DNA from: Competibacter sp963695105
Lineage (GTDB): Bacteria; Pseudomonadota; Gammaproteobacteria; Competibacterales; Competibacteraceae
Direction of reading: 5' to 3'
Length of the DNA: 64,000 nt
Assembly: GCA_963695105.1 (NCBI GenBank)
Contig: CAVOGC010000017.1
Coordinates: forward strand, 1 to 64,000
The notes under the pieces were generated by a model, which saw only the letters and a program-made list of their open reading frames with translations, had not been told where the DNA came from and made no database searches. A program made the translations under genes and the position numbers. Positions 38,072 through 47,884 of the stretch are shown piece by piece (the first letter of the stretch is position 1; each line of letters starts with the position of its first letter).

Positions 38072-39364
38072 ATGGCCAATGAGGTTTGTTACCGGACGCT
38101 CGGTCTGGACCGGCCGTGGTCGATTGAGACTTACACTGGCTTGGGTGGTTATGAAGCCTGGAAGAAAATTCTTGCCGGACAACTGACGCCCGACCAGGTG
38201 ATCGGCGAGGTCAAGAAATCCGGCCTGCGCGGTCGCGGCGGCGCGGGTTTCCCAACCGGCCTGAAGTGGACCTTCATGCCGCGCAACGCGCCCGTCCAGA
38301 AGTACGTGGTTTGCAATTCCGACGAGTCCGAACCGGGCACCTGCAAGGATCGTGATATCCTGCGCTTTAACCCGCATGCCCTGGTCGAGGGCATGGCGAT
38401 CGCCGGCTTTGCCACCGGTTCCACGGTCGGCTACAACTACATGCGTGGCGAGTTCCTGGACGAACCCTACCAGCGCTTTGAAAACGCGGTCAAGGAAGCC
38501 TACGCCGTCGGACTGTTGGGCAAAAACATCCAGGGATCCGGTATCGATTTCGATCTGTATCCGACCTTGGGCGCCGGCGCTTATATCTGCGGCGAGGAGA
38601 CCGCCCTGTTGGAATCGCTGGAGGGCAAGAAGGGCCAACCGCGCTTCAAACCGCCATTCCCGGCCAACTACGGCCTTTACGGCCGGCCGACCACCATCAA
38701 CAACACCGAATCATTTGCTTCGGTGCCGTCGATCATCCACAACGGCGGCGAATGGTTTGCCGGGCTTGGCGCCGCCAACGCCGGAGGCACCAAGATCTTC
38801 TCGGTTTCCGGTCACGTCGACAAACCGGGCAACTTCGAGATCGCCTTGGGAACGCCCTTCGCCGATCTGCTGGCCATGGCCGGTGGAATCTGGCAAGGCC
38901 GCCGGCTGAAGGCGGTGATTCCAGGCGGTTCCTCGGTGCCGGTGGTCCCAGGCGAGATCATGCTGAAGGCCAACATGGACTACGATTCCGTGGTCAAGGT
39001 GGGCTCGATGCTGGGTTCGGGCGCGGTGATCGTGATGGACGAAACCACGGATATGGTGCGGGTGCTGCAGCGCGTTTCCCGATTCTATTACTCCGAATCC
39101 TGCGGCCAGTGTACGCCGTGCCGTGAGGGCACCGGCTGGCTGTACCGGATGGTGACCCGCATCGTCGAAGGCAAGGGTCGGCCCGAGGATCTGGACCTGC
39201 TGGACAGCGTGGCGAGCCGGATCGAAGGGCGCACCATCTGTGCGCTGGGCGACGCCGCGGCCATGCCGGTGCGCAGCTTCGTCAAACACTACCGCCACGA
39301 ATTTGCCTACTACATCGAGCACAAGCGCAGCATGATCGCCGGCGCGACGGCGTTGGCCGCCTGA
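38072..39364 (+). CDS. nuoF: NADH-quinone oxidoreductase subunit F
   Basis: 51-kDa NADH-dehydrogenase subunit that binds NADH, FMN and the [4Fe-4S] cluster N3; entry point of electrons. It has 430 residues. The NADH/FMN loop is GLRGRGGAGFPTG; YICGEETALLESLEG and the Cys cluster SCGQCTPCREG plus a later Cys in TICALGD are present. Confidence 0.97.
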   Translation: MANEVCYRTLGLDRPWSIETYTGLGGYEAWKKILAGQLTPDQVIGEVKKSGLRGRGGAGFPTGLKWTFMPRNAPVQKYVVCNSDESEPGTCKDRDILRFNPHALVEGMAIAGFATGSTVGYNYMRGEFLDEPYQRFENAVKEAYAVGLLGKNIQGSGIDFDLYPTLGAGAYICGEETALLESLEGKKGQPRFKPPFPANYGLYGRPTTINNTESFASVPSIIHNGGEWFAGLGAANAGGTKIFSVSGHVDKPGNFEIALGTPFADLLAMAGGIWQGRRLKAVIPGGSSVPVVPGEIMLKANMDYDSVVKVGSMLGSGAVIVMDETTDMVRVLQRVSRFYYSESCGQCTPCREGTGWLYRMVTRIVEGKGRPEDLDLLDSVASRIEGRTICALGDAAAMPVRSFVKHYRHEFAYYIEHKRSMIAGATALAA

Positions 39365-39401
39365 GCCGCAAAATCCATAACACGGTCGCAGTGGATAAGA
39401 G

Positions 39402-41762
39402 ATGAGCGAGGAACAGGTCAACATCGAAGTCAACGGCATCGCGCTGAAGGCGCGTAAGGGTGCGATGCTCATCGAAGTCACCGATGCGGTGGGTATTGCC
39501 ATCCCCCGTTTTTGCTATCACAAGAAGCTGTCCGTCGCCGCGAATTGCCGGATGTGCCTGGTCGAGGTGGAGAAGGCACCCAAGCCCTTGCCGGCGTGCG
39601 CCACGCCGGTTATGGAAGGCATGAAAGTCTACACCGAGTCGCCCAAGGCGCGCGCCGCGCAAAAGGGCACCATGGAGTTTTTGCTGATCAACCATCCGCT
39701 GGATTGCCCGATTTGCGACCAGGGCGGCGAATGCGAGTTGCAGGATGTGGCGCTGGGTTACGGCGCCGATGTGTCGCGATTCGCCGAGCGCAAGCGGGTA
39801 GTCAAGGACAAGAACATCGGACCGTTGATCGCCACCGACATGACCCGCTGCATTCACTGCACCCGTTGCGTACGCTTTGGCGAGGAGATCGCCGGCTTGC
39901 GCGAGTTGGGCGCCACCGGGCGTGGCGAGTCTGTGGAAATCGGCACCTACGTGGCTCACAGCGTCAGTTCGGAGCTGTCCGGCAACGTTATCGATCTGTG
40001 CCCGGTGGGGGCACTGACCGCCAAGCCATCTCGCTATCGGGGCCGTTCCTGGGAATACGTACAGCATCCCGCCATCGCGCCGCACGATTCCATCGGGTCC
40101 AATATCTTTATTCACACCTTGCGCGGTCAAGTCATGCGGGTGGTGCCGCGTGAGAACGAAGCGATCAACGAAACCTGGATTTCCGATCGCGACCGATTCA
40201 GTTACGAAGGTATTTACAGCGACGACCGCTTGGGTCGCCCTTGGATAAAAGGCGAGGAAGCCGATTGGGACGTGGCCTTGGAAACGGCGGCCAAGGGTTT
40301 GAAGGCGGTGATCGCCCAGCATGGCGCTGAAGCGGTTGGCTTCCTGTTGTCGCCGACCGCCACCGTGGAGGAGTTGTATCTGGCGCAGAAGCTGGCGCGC
40401 GGTTTGGGTGTGGCGAATATCGACCACCGACTGCGGCAGGCCGATTTCAGCGATCAGGATACGGCGCCGGTGTTCCCTTGGTTGGGGCAGGAATTAGCGG
40501 ACTTGGAGAAAGTGGGAGCGGCATTGCTGATCGGTTCCAACGTGCGGATGGAACAGCCACTGGCTGGCCATCGCTTGCGCAAGGCGGCGTTGGCGGGTGG
40601 CCGGATCCTGTTGATCAATCCCCGCGACTTTGAGTTTCTTTTCCCGGTTGCCGCCAAGGTAATCGCCGATCCCGCCGGCATGGTGGCCGCGCTGGCTGGC
40701 GTGGCGCGGGCGGTCGCGGAATTGAAAGGCCAGGACCTGCCGGCGGAACTCGCCGCCCTGGCCGAGGGTGTGTCCGCCGGGGAAACCGAACGCGCCATTG
40801 CCGATTATCTGGTCAATCAGGCGCCCGCCACCGTGCTGCTGGGCAATCTGGCCGTCGCCCATCCAGTCTTCGCGCACTTGCGGGCGCTGGCCGGCTTCGT
40901 GGCTTCTTGCAGCGGCGCCCGCTTGGGCTATCTGCCCGAAGCCGCCAACTCGGCGGGTGGCTGGCTGGCCGGCGCGCTGCCGCACCGGTTGCCGGGGGGC
41001 GCGTTGGCTCCGACGGCGGGTCTGGATGCGCGGTCGATGCTGGAGTCGCCCCGTAAGGCTTATGTGCTGCTGGGAGTCGAACCGGAATTGGATTGCTGGG
41101 ATGGCGCAGCGGCGCTGAAGGGCCTGCAAGCGGCCGAATGGGTGGTTTCGATCAATCCGTTCGCCAGCGCCACCAGCAAGGCTTATACCCATGTGGTTTT
41201 GCCGATTGCCACTTTTGCTGAAACTTCGGGTACTTATGTCAATGCCGAAGGCCTCTGGCAGAGCTTTGCGGGGGCCAGTAAGCCGTTTGGCGAGACTCGA
41301 CCGGCCTGGAAGGTGTTACGGGTTTTGGGCAACCTGTTTGGATTGGACGGTTTTGATTACGTCAGTTCCGAAGAAATACGCGCCGAGATCCAGAGCGCCT
41401 GCGCTCAGGTCCAGCCTGACAACACGCAGGATTCCGGCAAGCCCTTGGCGCCCTTTGCACCCGAAGGGTTGCTGCGGGTGGCGGAGGTGCCCATTTATGC
41501 CGCCGATTCGCTGGTTCGGCGCGCGCGCTCCTTGCAGCTAAGCCCGCTGGCGCGGTCGGTCGAGGTGCGGTTGCATCCGGATGTGGCGCGGGATCTGGGC
41601 GTGGCTGGGCGCGAACAAGTTCAGGTGCGCCAGAATGGCGCGGCGGTCGACCTGCCGCTGGTATTGGATGAGAGCGTGCCCAAGGGCTGTGCCTGGATTC
41701 CGGCTGGATTGCATGCCAGCGTGGCGCTCGGTCCGGCGGTTGGCCCGGTGGCTATCCAATAA
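39402..41762 (+). CDS. nuoG: NADH-quinone oxidoreductase subunit G
   Basis: 75-kDa subunit carrying three Fe-S clusters, 786 residues. The N-terminal [2Fe-2S] ferredoxin domain has PRFCYHKKLSVAANCRMCLVE-type spacing. The His/Cys ligands of the next cluster are in HPLDCPICDQGGECELQD, and the following cluster has RCIHCTRCVRF. The rest is a molybdopterin-oxidoreductase-like domain that has lost its cofactor. The gap to nuoF is 37 bases. Confidence 0.96.
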   Translation: MSEEQVNIEVNGIALKARKGAMLIEVTDAVGIAIPRFCYHKKLSVAANCRMCLVEVEKAPKPLPACATPVMEGMKVYTESPKARAAQKGTMEFLLINHPLDCPICDQGGECELQDVALGYGADVSRFAERKRVVKDKNIGPLIATDMTRCIHCTRCVRFGEEIAGLRELGATGRGESVEIGTYVAHSVSSELSGNVIDLCPVGALTAKPSRYRGRSWEYVQHPAIAPHDSIGSNIFIHTLRGQVMRVVPRENEAINETWISDRDRFSYEGIYSDDRLGRPWIKGEEADWDVALETAAKGLKAVIAQHGAEAVGFLLSPTATVEELYLAQKLARGLGVANIDHRLRQADFSDQDTAPVFPWLGQELADLEKVGAALLIGSNVRMEQPLAGHRLRKAALAGGRILLINPRDFEFLFPVAAKVIADPAGMVAALAGVARAVAELKGQDLPAELAALAEGVSAGETERAIADYLVNQAPATVLLGNLAVAHPVFAHLRALAGFVASCSGARLGYLPEAANSAGGWLAGALPHRLPGGALAPTAGLDARSMLESPRKAYVLLGVEPELDCWDGAAALKGLQAAEWVVSINPFASATSKAYTHVVLPIATFAETSGTYVNAEGLWQSFAGASKPFGETRPAWKVLRVLGNLFGLDGFDYVSSEEIRAEIQSACAQVQPDNTQDSGKPLAPFAPEGLLRVAEVPIYAADSLVRRARSLQLSPLARSVEVRLHPDVARDLGVAGREQVQVRQNGAAVDLPLVLDESVPKGCAWIPAGLHASVALGPAVGPVAIQ

Positions 41763-41780
41763 CAACAAGGACCCTGGATT

Positions 41781-42803
41781 GTGGAAACGCTGCTGACGGT
41801 CGTTATTATCCTGCTGAAAATTGTCGCTTTACTGGCGCCTCTGTTGTTGGGTGTGGCGTATCTGACTTTCGCCGAGCGTAAGGTCATTGGCTACATGCAA
41901 GTTCGGATCGGTCCGAACCGGGTTGGCCCCAAGGGATGGCTGCAGCCCATCGCCGACGCCATGAAGCTGATGTTCAAGGAAATTATCATCCCCACTCGTG
42001 CTGATCGATTCCTGTTCCTGTTGGCGCCGGTGGCCTCGTTCGGGCCGGCTCTGGCGGCTTGGGCGGTGATCCCCTTCGGCGAGGGCATGCTGATTTCCCA
42101 TTTGGACGCCGGTCTGCTCTATCTGCTTTCCCTGACGTCACTGGGTGTGTACGGCGTAATCATCGCGGGCTGGGCCTCAAATTCCAAATACGCTTTCCTG
42201 GGCGCGATGCGCTCGGCGGCTCAGATCGTCTCCTATGAAATTGCCATGGGTTTCGCCTTGGTCGGGGTGCTGATGGCCGCCGGTAGCTTGAATCTCAATC
42301 AGATCGTGCTGGCTCAGCAGGGCAGCCTGCTGCACTGGTTTTGGCTGCCGCTGCTGCCATTGTTCCTCGTGTACTTTATCTCCGGTGTCGCCGAGACCAA
42401 CCGCGCTCCCTTCGATGTAGCCGAGGGGGAGTCGGAAATCGTGGCTGGATTCCATGTGGATTATTCCGGCATGGCCTTCGCGGTTTTCTTCCTGGCGGAA
42501 TACGCCAACATGATCCTGGTGTCGGCGCTGGCGGCCACCCTGTTTTTGGGGGGCTGGCTGTCGCCATTCGAAGGTATCCCGGTGCTCGGCGAATTATTCT
42601 CCTTCGTGCCCGGCGCGCTGTGGCTGGTGATCAAGATTTCGTTCCTGCTGCTATTTTTCCTGTGGTTCCGCGCCACATTCCCGCGCTATCGCTACGATCA
42701 GATCATGCGCCTGGGCTGGAAGATCTTTATCCCGGTGACGCTGGTCTGGTTGCTGGTGATCGGATTGGGTGTACTGGCGCGGGTCGGCCCGTGGTTTGAT
42801 TGA
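41781..42803 (+). CDS. nuoH: NADH-quinone oxidoreductase subunit H
   Basis: Membrane subunit that links the quinone tunnel to the proton channels; about eight helices, 340 residues. It has FAERKVIGYMQVRIGPNRVGPKG, the hallmark loop, and DVAEGESEIVAGFHVDYSGM with conserved acids. GTG start; an AAGGA site lies 10 bases upstream. Confidence 0.96.
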   Translation: METLLTVVIILLKIVALLAPLLLGVAYLTFAERKVIGYMQVRIGPNRVGPKGWLQPIADAMKLMFKEIIIPTRADRFLFLLAPVASFGPALAAWAVIPFGEGMLISHLDAGLLYLLSLTSLGVYGVIIAGWASNSKYAFLGAMRSAAQIVSYEIAMGFALVGVLMAAGSLNLNQIVLAQQGSLLHWFWLPLLPLFLVYFISGVAETNRAPFDVAEGESEIVAGFHVDYSGMAFAVFFLAEYANMILVSALAATLFLGGWLSPFEGIPVLGELFSFVPGALWLVIKISFLLLFFLWFRATFPRYRYDQIMRLGWKIFIPVTLVWLLVIGLGVLARVGPWFD

Positions 42804-42815
42804 GCGGAGAAAGCG

Positions 42816-43313
42816 ATGAATACCCTCAACACCCTTCGGCACTACTTCAAAAGCTTTTTGTTGTGGGAGCTATTGCTTGGCTTGGGAGTCACCGGCCGCT
42901 ATCTGTTCGCCAAGAAGATCACGGTGCAATATCCCGAGGAGCGTACCCCACTGTCGCCGCGCTTCCGCGGCTTGCATGCTCTTCGCCGTTATCCCAACGG
43001 TGAGGAACGCTGTATTGCCTGCAAGTTGTGCGAGGCGGTCTGCCCGGCGTTGGCGATTACCATCGAATCCGAGCAGCGGGAGGACGGCACCCGCCGCACC
43101 ACCCGTTACGACATTGATCTGTTCAAGTGCATTTTCTGCGGGTTTTGTGAAGAAGCCTGCCCGGTGGACTCGATCGTGGAGACCCGGGTGTTCGATTATC
43201 ATTTCGAGAAGCGTGGCGAACAGATCATGACCAAGGAGAAGTTGCTTGCTCACGGCGATCGCTGGGAAGCGCAAATCGCCGCCGACCGGGCCGCCGACGC
43301 GGCTTATCGCTAG
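42816..43313 (+). CDS. nuoI: NADH-quinone oxidoreductase subunit I
   Basis: Ferredoxin-like subunit with clusters N6a and N6b, 165 residues. Both CxxCxxCxxxCP motifs are intact: CIACKLCEAVCP and CIFCGFCEEACP. The amphipathic N-terminus docks on the membrane arm. Confidence 0.97.
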   Translation: MNTLNTLRHYFKSFLLWELLLGLGVTGRYLFAKKITVQYPEERTPLSPRFRGLHALRRYPNGEERCIACKLCEAVCPALAITIESEQREDGTRRTTRYDIDLFKCIFCGFCEEACPVDSIVETRVFDYHFEKRGEQIMTKEKLLAHGDRWEAQIAADRAADAAYR

Positions 43314-43353
43314 CCCGCTCCCCATCGCCAGTAAAAAGAAAACAGGTCCGCTC

Positions 43354-43953
43354 ATGGGATTTGAAAAGTTTCTGTTCTACGTCTTCGCGCTGATCCTGAT
43401 ATTCGCGGCGGTGCGGGTGATCACGGTCCGTAACTCGGTGCATGCCGCGCTGTTTCTGGTGCTGGCTTTTTTTACCAGCGCCGCGCTCTGGTTGCTGATC
43501 GAAGCCGAGTTCCTGGCTATTACCCTGGTGCTGGTCTATGTGGGCGCGGTGATGGTGTTGTTCCTGTTCGTGGTGATGATGCTGGATCTCAATGTTGACC
43601 CGGTGCGAGAGGGATTCATTAAATACTTGCCGGTCGGCGCGACGGTGGCGTTGTTGATCGTGATCGAAATGGGATTGGTGGTCGGCTCCAGTTATTTTGG
43701 CACCGAACAGTACAATCTGGTTTCGCACGCGGCCGATTACAGCAATACCAAGGAACTGGGCAGTGTCTTGTACACTTTCTACGTCTATCCATTCGAAATC
43801 GCATCCGTGATTCTGCTGGTCGCGATCGTTGCCGCCATCTCGCTGACGATGCGCCGCCGCGAGGGAACCAAATCCCAGGACCCGGCCCGACAGGTCCGGG
43901 TATCGCGCGACGACCGGGTGCGGCTGGTGCGCATGGCGCCGGAAAAGAAGTAA
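43354..43953 (+). CDS. nuoJ: NADH-quinone oxidoreductase subunit J
   Basis: Membrane-arm subunit with five helices, 199 residues. LVYVGAVMVLFLFVVMML is the typical conserved helix. The ~30 C-terminal residues are polar and Arg-rich (RQVRVSRDDRVR). ATG 43354 is used, since the upstream frame overlaps nuoI. A 93-base gap with no gene separates it from nuoK. Confidence 0.95.
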   Translation: MGFEKFLFYVFALILIFAAVRVITVRNSVHAALFLVLAFFTSAALWLLIEAEFLAITLVLVYVGAVMVLFLFVVMMLDLNVDPVREGFIKYLPVGATVALLIVIEMGLVVGSSYFGTEQYNLVSHAADYSNTKELGSVLYTFYVYPFEIASVILLVAIVAAISLTMRRREGTKSQDPARQVRVSRDDRVRLVRMAPEKK

Positions 43954-44046
43954 AGAACCGTGGCGGGAAGATCCGGTTTTTACCGCATGCTTGCCTGATT
44001 GCCTGACCGATTTTCACCCATTTCAAAAATACAAGGCGGGGGATAG

Positions 44047-44352
44047 ATGATCGCGCTGACTGATTATCTTGTACTGGGAGCGATCCTCTTTTGTCTCAGC
44101 GTGGCCGGCATTTTTCTCAACCGGAAGAACGTCATTATCCTGCTGATGTCGATCGAGTTGATGCTGCTGGCGGTGAATTTTAATTTCATCGCTTTTTCAC
44201 GGTTTCTCGGCGATACCATCGGCCAGGTCTTCGTCTTTTTCATTTTGACGGTGGCGGCGGCTGAATCGGCTATCGGCTTGGCCATTTTGGTGGTGCTGTT
44301 CCGCAACCGCCGCACCATCAACGTCGCCGACCTCGATACGCTGAAGGGTTAG
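44047..44352 (+). CDS. nuoK: NADH-quinone oxidoreductase subunit K
   Basis: Three-helix membrane subunit, 101 residues, with conserved Glu residues in MSIELMLLAVN and AAAESAIGLAI that take part in proton transfer. GGGGGA lies just upstream of the ATG. Confidence 0.96.
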   Translation: MIALTDYLVLGAILFCLSVAGIFLNRKNVIILLMSIELMLLAVNFNFIAFSRFLGDTIGQVFVFFILTVAAAESAIGLAILVVLFRNRRTINVADLDTLKG

Positions 44353-44356
44353 CCGC

Positions 44357-46309
44357 ATGCAAAATGTCTATCTCGGGATTGTGCTTGCCCCTCTGTTTGG
44401 CGCCATTATCGCCGGTTTGTTCGGTCGGAAGATCGGTCGCGCCGGCGCTCACTGGGTAACCATCATCGGCGTGGCGGTTTCCTTCCTGCTGTCGCTGGTG
44501 GTGCTCCGTCATCATGTCCTGAATGGCGCCGAGCCATACAACGAATCGGTCTACACCTGGATGGTGGTCGAAGGCATTCGCATGGAGGTCGGCTTTCTGG
44601 TGGATAACCTGACGGCGGTGATGATTTCCACCGTGACCTTCGTGTCGTTGATGGTCCATGTCTACACCATCGGCTACATGCACGACGACGACGGTTATCA
44701 ACGCTTCTTCAGCTATATCGCCTTGTTCACTTTCGCCATGCTGATGCTGGTGATGGCTAACAACTTCCTGCAATTGTTCTTTGGCTGGGAAGGGGTGGGT
44801 TTGGTGTCCTACCTGCTGATCGGCTTCTGGTACAAACGCGAGAGCGCCATTTTCGCCAGCCTCAAGGCCTTTCTGGTCAACCGGGTCGGCGATTTTGGTT
44901 TTCTGTTGGGCATCGCCGCGGTGGTGATGGCTTTCAATAGCATCGATTACGCCGACGTCTTCGCCGCCGCGCCGCTGATGGCCGATATGACCGTGCAGAT
45001 TATTCCCGGCGTGGACTGGTCGCTGATGACCCTGATCTGCATCCTGCTGTTCATCGGCGCGATGGGTAAATCGGCGCAGGTACCGCTGCATGTCTGGCTA
45101 CCAGATTCAATGGAAGGCCCCACCCCGATTTCGGCATTGATCCATGCGGCAACGATGGTGACCGCCGGTATCTTCATGGTGGCTCGGATGTCGCCGCTGT
45201 TCGAGTTGTCGGAGACGGCATTAAGCGTGGTGCTGGTTATCGGCTCGATCACCGCGCTGTTCATGGGTTTTCTCGGAATCGTCCAGAACGACATCAAGCG
45301 GGTGGTGGCCTACTCGACGCTGTCGCAACTGGGCTATATGACGGTGGCGCTGGGCGTGTCCGCCTATTCCGCCGCCATCTTCCACTTGATGACCCACGCC
45401 TTCTTCAAGGCGCTGCTGTTCCTGGGCGCCGGCTCGGTGATCATCGCCATGCACCACGAGCAGGATATCCGCAAGATGGGCGGATTGTGGAAGTACATGC
45501 CGATCACCTGGGTGACCTTCCTGCTGGGCACTCTAGCGCTGATCGGCACGCCGGGCTTCGCCGGTTTCTACTCCAAGGACAGCATCCTTGAGGCGGTGCA
45601 TTACTCGCACATCGCCGGTGCCGGCTTTGCCTATTTCGCGGTGGTGCTGGGCGTGTTCGTGACCTCGTTCTACTCGTTCCGGCTGTACTTCCTCGTGTTC
45701 CACGGCAAGGAGCGCATGGACCACCACACCCAGGAGCATTTACACGAGACCCCGGCGGTGGTGACCGTGCCTCTGATCCTGCTGGCGATTCCTTCGGTGG
45801 TGATCGGCGCCATGACGATCGAACCGTTATTGTTCGGCGAGGTGTTCAAGACCGCGATCTTCGTGGCGCCGGAGCATAACGTGTTGCAGCATCTGGCCGA
45901 ACACTTCCACGGGGCGCTCAGCTTCGCGCTGCATGGCTTAACTGGCCTGCCCTTTATCCTGGTTCTCGCCGGGTTTGGCTCGGCATTCTATCTGTACATG
46001 ATGCGGCCGGATTTGCCGGACCTGATCCAGCGGAAATTCGCCACCCTGTACGACATCATGGTGCGCAAGTATTTGTTCGACGAGATTTACCAGGCGGTGT
46101 TCATGCGTGGTAGTCGGAGCTTGGGCACCGCGCTGTGGAAGTACGCCGACGCGGGGTTGATCGACGGCCTGATGGTGAACGGCACGGCGCGGCTGGTGGG
46201 CTGGTTTGCCGCCATCACCCGGCAGGTGCAGACCGGTTATCTATATACCTATGCGTTTGCCATGATCGTCGGCCTGCTGGTCCTGTTGACCTGGTTCGTT
46301 ACCCGCTAA
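44357..46309 (+). CDS. nuoL: NADH-quinone oxidoreductase subunit L
   Basis: Largest antiporter-like proton pump of complex I, 650 residues and about 16 helices, ending in the long lateral helix. GWEGVGLVSYLLIGFWY, MGKSAQVPLHVWLPDSMEGPTPISALIHAATMV and the broken-helix Lys/His residues (AYSTLSQLGYM) are all present. It starts 4 bases after nuoK. Confidence 0.97.
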   Translation: MQNVYLGIVLAPLFGAIIAGLFGRKIGRAGAHWVTIIGVAVSFLLSLVVLRHHVLNGAEPYNESVYTWMVVEGIRMEVGFLVDNLTAVMISTVTFVSLMVHVYTIGYMHDDDGYQRFFSYIALFTFAMLMLVMANNFLQLFFGWEGVGLVSYLLIGFWYKRESAIFASLKAFLVNRVGDFGFLLGIAAVVMAFNSIDYADVFAAAPLMADMTVQIIPGVDWSLMTLICILLFIGAMGKSAQVPLHVWLPDSMEGPTPISALIHAATMVTAGIFMVARMSPLFELSETALSVVLVIGSITALFMGFLGIVQNDIKRVVAYSTLSQLGYMTVALGVSAYSAAIFHLMTHAFFKALLFLGAGSVIIAMHHEQDIRKMGGLWKYMPITWVTFLLGTLALIGTPGFAGFYSKDSILEAVHYSHIAGAGFAYFAVVLGVFVTSFYSFRLYFLVFHGKERMDHHTQEHLHETPAVVTVPLILLAIPSVVIGAMTIEPLLFGEVFKTAIFVAPEHNVLQHLAEHFHGALSFALHGLTGLPFILVLAGFGSAFYLYMMRPDLPDLIQRKFATLYDIMVRKYLFDEIYQAVFMRGSRSLGTALWKYADAGLIDGLMVNGTARLVGWFAAITRQVQTGYLYTYAFAMIVGLLVLLTWFVTR

Positions 46310-46327
46310 CCTGGAAGAAGAAAAACC

Positions 46328-47842
46328 ATGCTGTCGGAACTGCCTCTGCTGAGTCTTGTCATCTGGTTCCCGATTCTGGGCGGTGTCGCGGTGCTGTTCG
46401 TGGGCGATGAAAATCCCAGGCGCGCCAAGGCGCTGGCGCTGACGGTGGCGATCCTGAGCTTGCTGATCGGTATCCCCTTGTACTCATCGTTCGACCCCAC
46501 GACAGCGGCGATGCAGTTTCAGGAGTTCATACCCTGGATTCCAGCCCTCAATGCCAATTATCACCTGGGCGTGGATGGGTTCTCGATGCCGCTGATCCTG
46601 CTCACCGCGTTCATGACCCTGCTGGTGGTGATCGCCGGTTGGGAGGTGGTGCAGTATCGGATCGCCCAGTACATGGCTGCCTTCCTGATCATGGAAGGCT
46701 TGATGATCGGTGTATTCGCCGCGCTGGACGCCATTCTGTTCTACGTTTTTTTCGAGTCGATGTTGATCCCGATGTTCCTGATCATCGGGATCTGGGGGGG
46801 GCCACGCCGAGTCTACGCCACCCTCAAGTTTTTCCTGTACACCTTTCTGGGTTCGGTGTTCATGCTGATTGCCCTGATCTACATGTACAACCAGGCGGGT
46901 AGTTTTGAGATTCTCGATTTCCACAAGCTGCCCCTCAGCCTGACCGAGCAGGTGCTGATTTTCTTCGCCTTCATGCTTGGTTTCGCGGTCAAGGTGCCGA
47001 TGTGGCCGGTGCATACCTGGTTGCCGGACGCCCACGTCGAAGCGCCCACCGGCGGTTCGGTGATCCTGGCGGCGATTACCTTGAAGATCGGCGGCTACGG
47101 TTTCCTGCGTTTTGCCTTGCCGATCACGCCGGACGCCGCGAGTATGCTGGACTGGCTGGTGATTACCATGTCGCTGGTGGCGGTGGTCTACATTGGTCTG
47201 GTGGCCTTGATCCAGCAGGATATGAAGAAGCTGATCGCCTATTCCTCGATCGCACACATGGGCTTTGTAACCCTGGGGTTCTTCATCGTATTCGGTATCT
47301 ACCGCCACACCGGCAGCCTGAGCGGCGCGGTCATGGGGATCGAGGGCGGCATGGTGCAGATGGTGTCGCACGGCTTTATCTCCGGTGCGCTGTTCCTCTG
47401 CGTGGGCGTGTTGTACGACCGGATGCATTCCCGCCAGATCAAGGACTACGGTGGAGTGGTCAATACCATGCCGATATTCGCCGCGTTCATGGTGCTGTTC
47501 GGCATGGCCAACGCCGGCTTGCCGGGCACCTCCGGCTTCATCGGTGAATTTCTGGTGATCTTGAGCAGTTTCAAGGCCAGCTTCTGGATTGCTTTCCTGG
47601 CGGCGACCACCTTGATCCTTGGCGCGGCTTACACGCTGTGGCTGGTCAAGCGGGTGATCTTCGGCGACATCGGCAACAGCCACGTCGCCGAATTGCAAGA
47701 TGTAAACACCCGCGAGATCATCATGCTGAGCATGTTGGCTGCCGCAGTATTGCTGCTCGGCCTCTGGCCCGACCCGCTGACCTCCGTGATGCATGCCACA
47801 GTGGACAACCTGCTTCAGCATGTCACTGTTTCCAAGCTGTAA
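46328..47842 (+). CDS. nuoM: NADH-quinone oxidoreductase subunit M
   Basis: Second antiporter-like proton pump, 504 residues with about 14 helices. Conserved FFESMLIPMFLIIGIWGG (key Glu), VKVPMWPVHTWLPDAHVEAPTGGSVILA (key Lys) and AYSSIAHMGFV are present. AAGAAGAAA precedes the ATG. Confidence 0.97.
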   Translation: MLSELPLLSLVIWFPILGGVAVLFVGDENPRRAKALALTVAILSLLIGIPLYSSFDPTTAAMQFQEFIPWIPALNANYHLGVDGFSMPLILLTAFMTLLVVIAGWEVVQYRIAQYMAAFLIMEGLMIGVFAALDAILFYVFFESMLIPMFLIIGIWGGPRRVYATLKFFLYTFLGSVFMLIALIYMYNQAGSFEILDFHKLPLSLTEQVLIFFAFMLGFAVKVPMWPVHTWLPDAHVEAPTGGSVILAAITLKIGGYGFLRFALPITPDAASMLDWLVITMSLVAVVYIGLVALIQQDMKKLIAYSSIAHMGFVTLGFFIVFGIYRHTGSLSGAVMGIEGGMVQMVSHGFISGALFLCVGVLYDRMHSRQIKDYGGVVNTMPIFAAFMVLFGMANAGLPGTSGFIGEFLVILSSFKASFWIAFLAATTLILGAAYTLWLVKRVIFGDIGNSHVAELQDVNTREIIMLSMLAAAVLLLGLWPDPLTSVMHATVDNLLQHVTVSKL

Positions 47843-47884
47843 GGTCTCCTGTCGCAGAGAAGAATCGGAGAATAGGGAAACCCC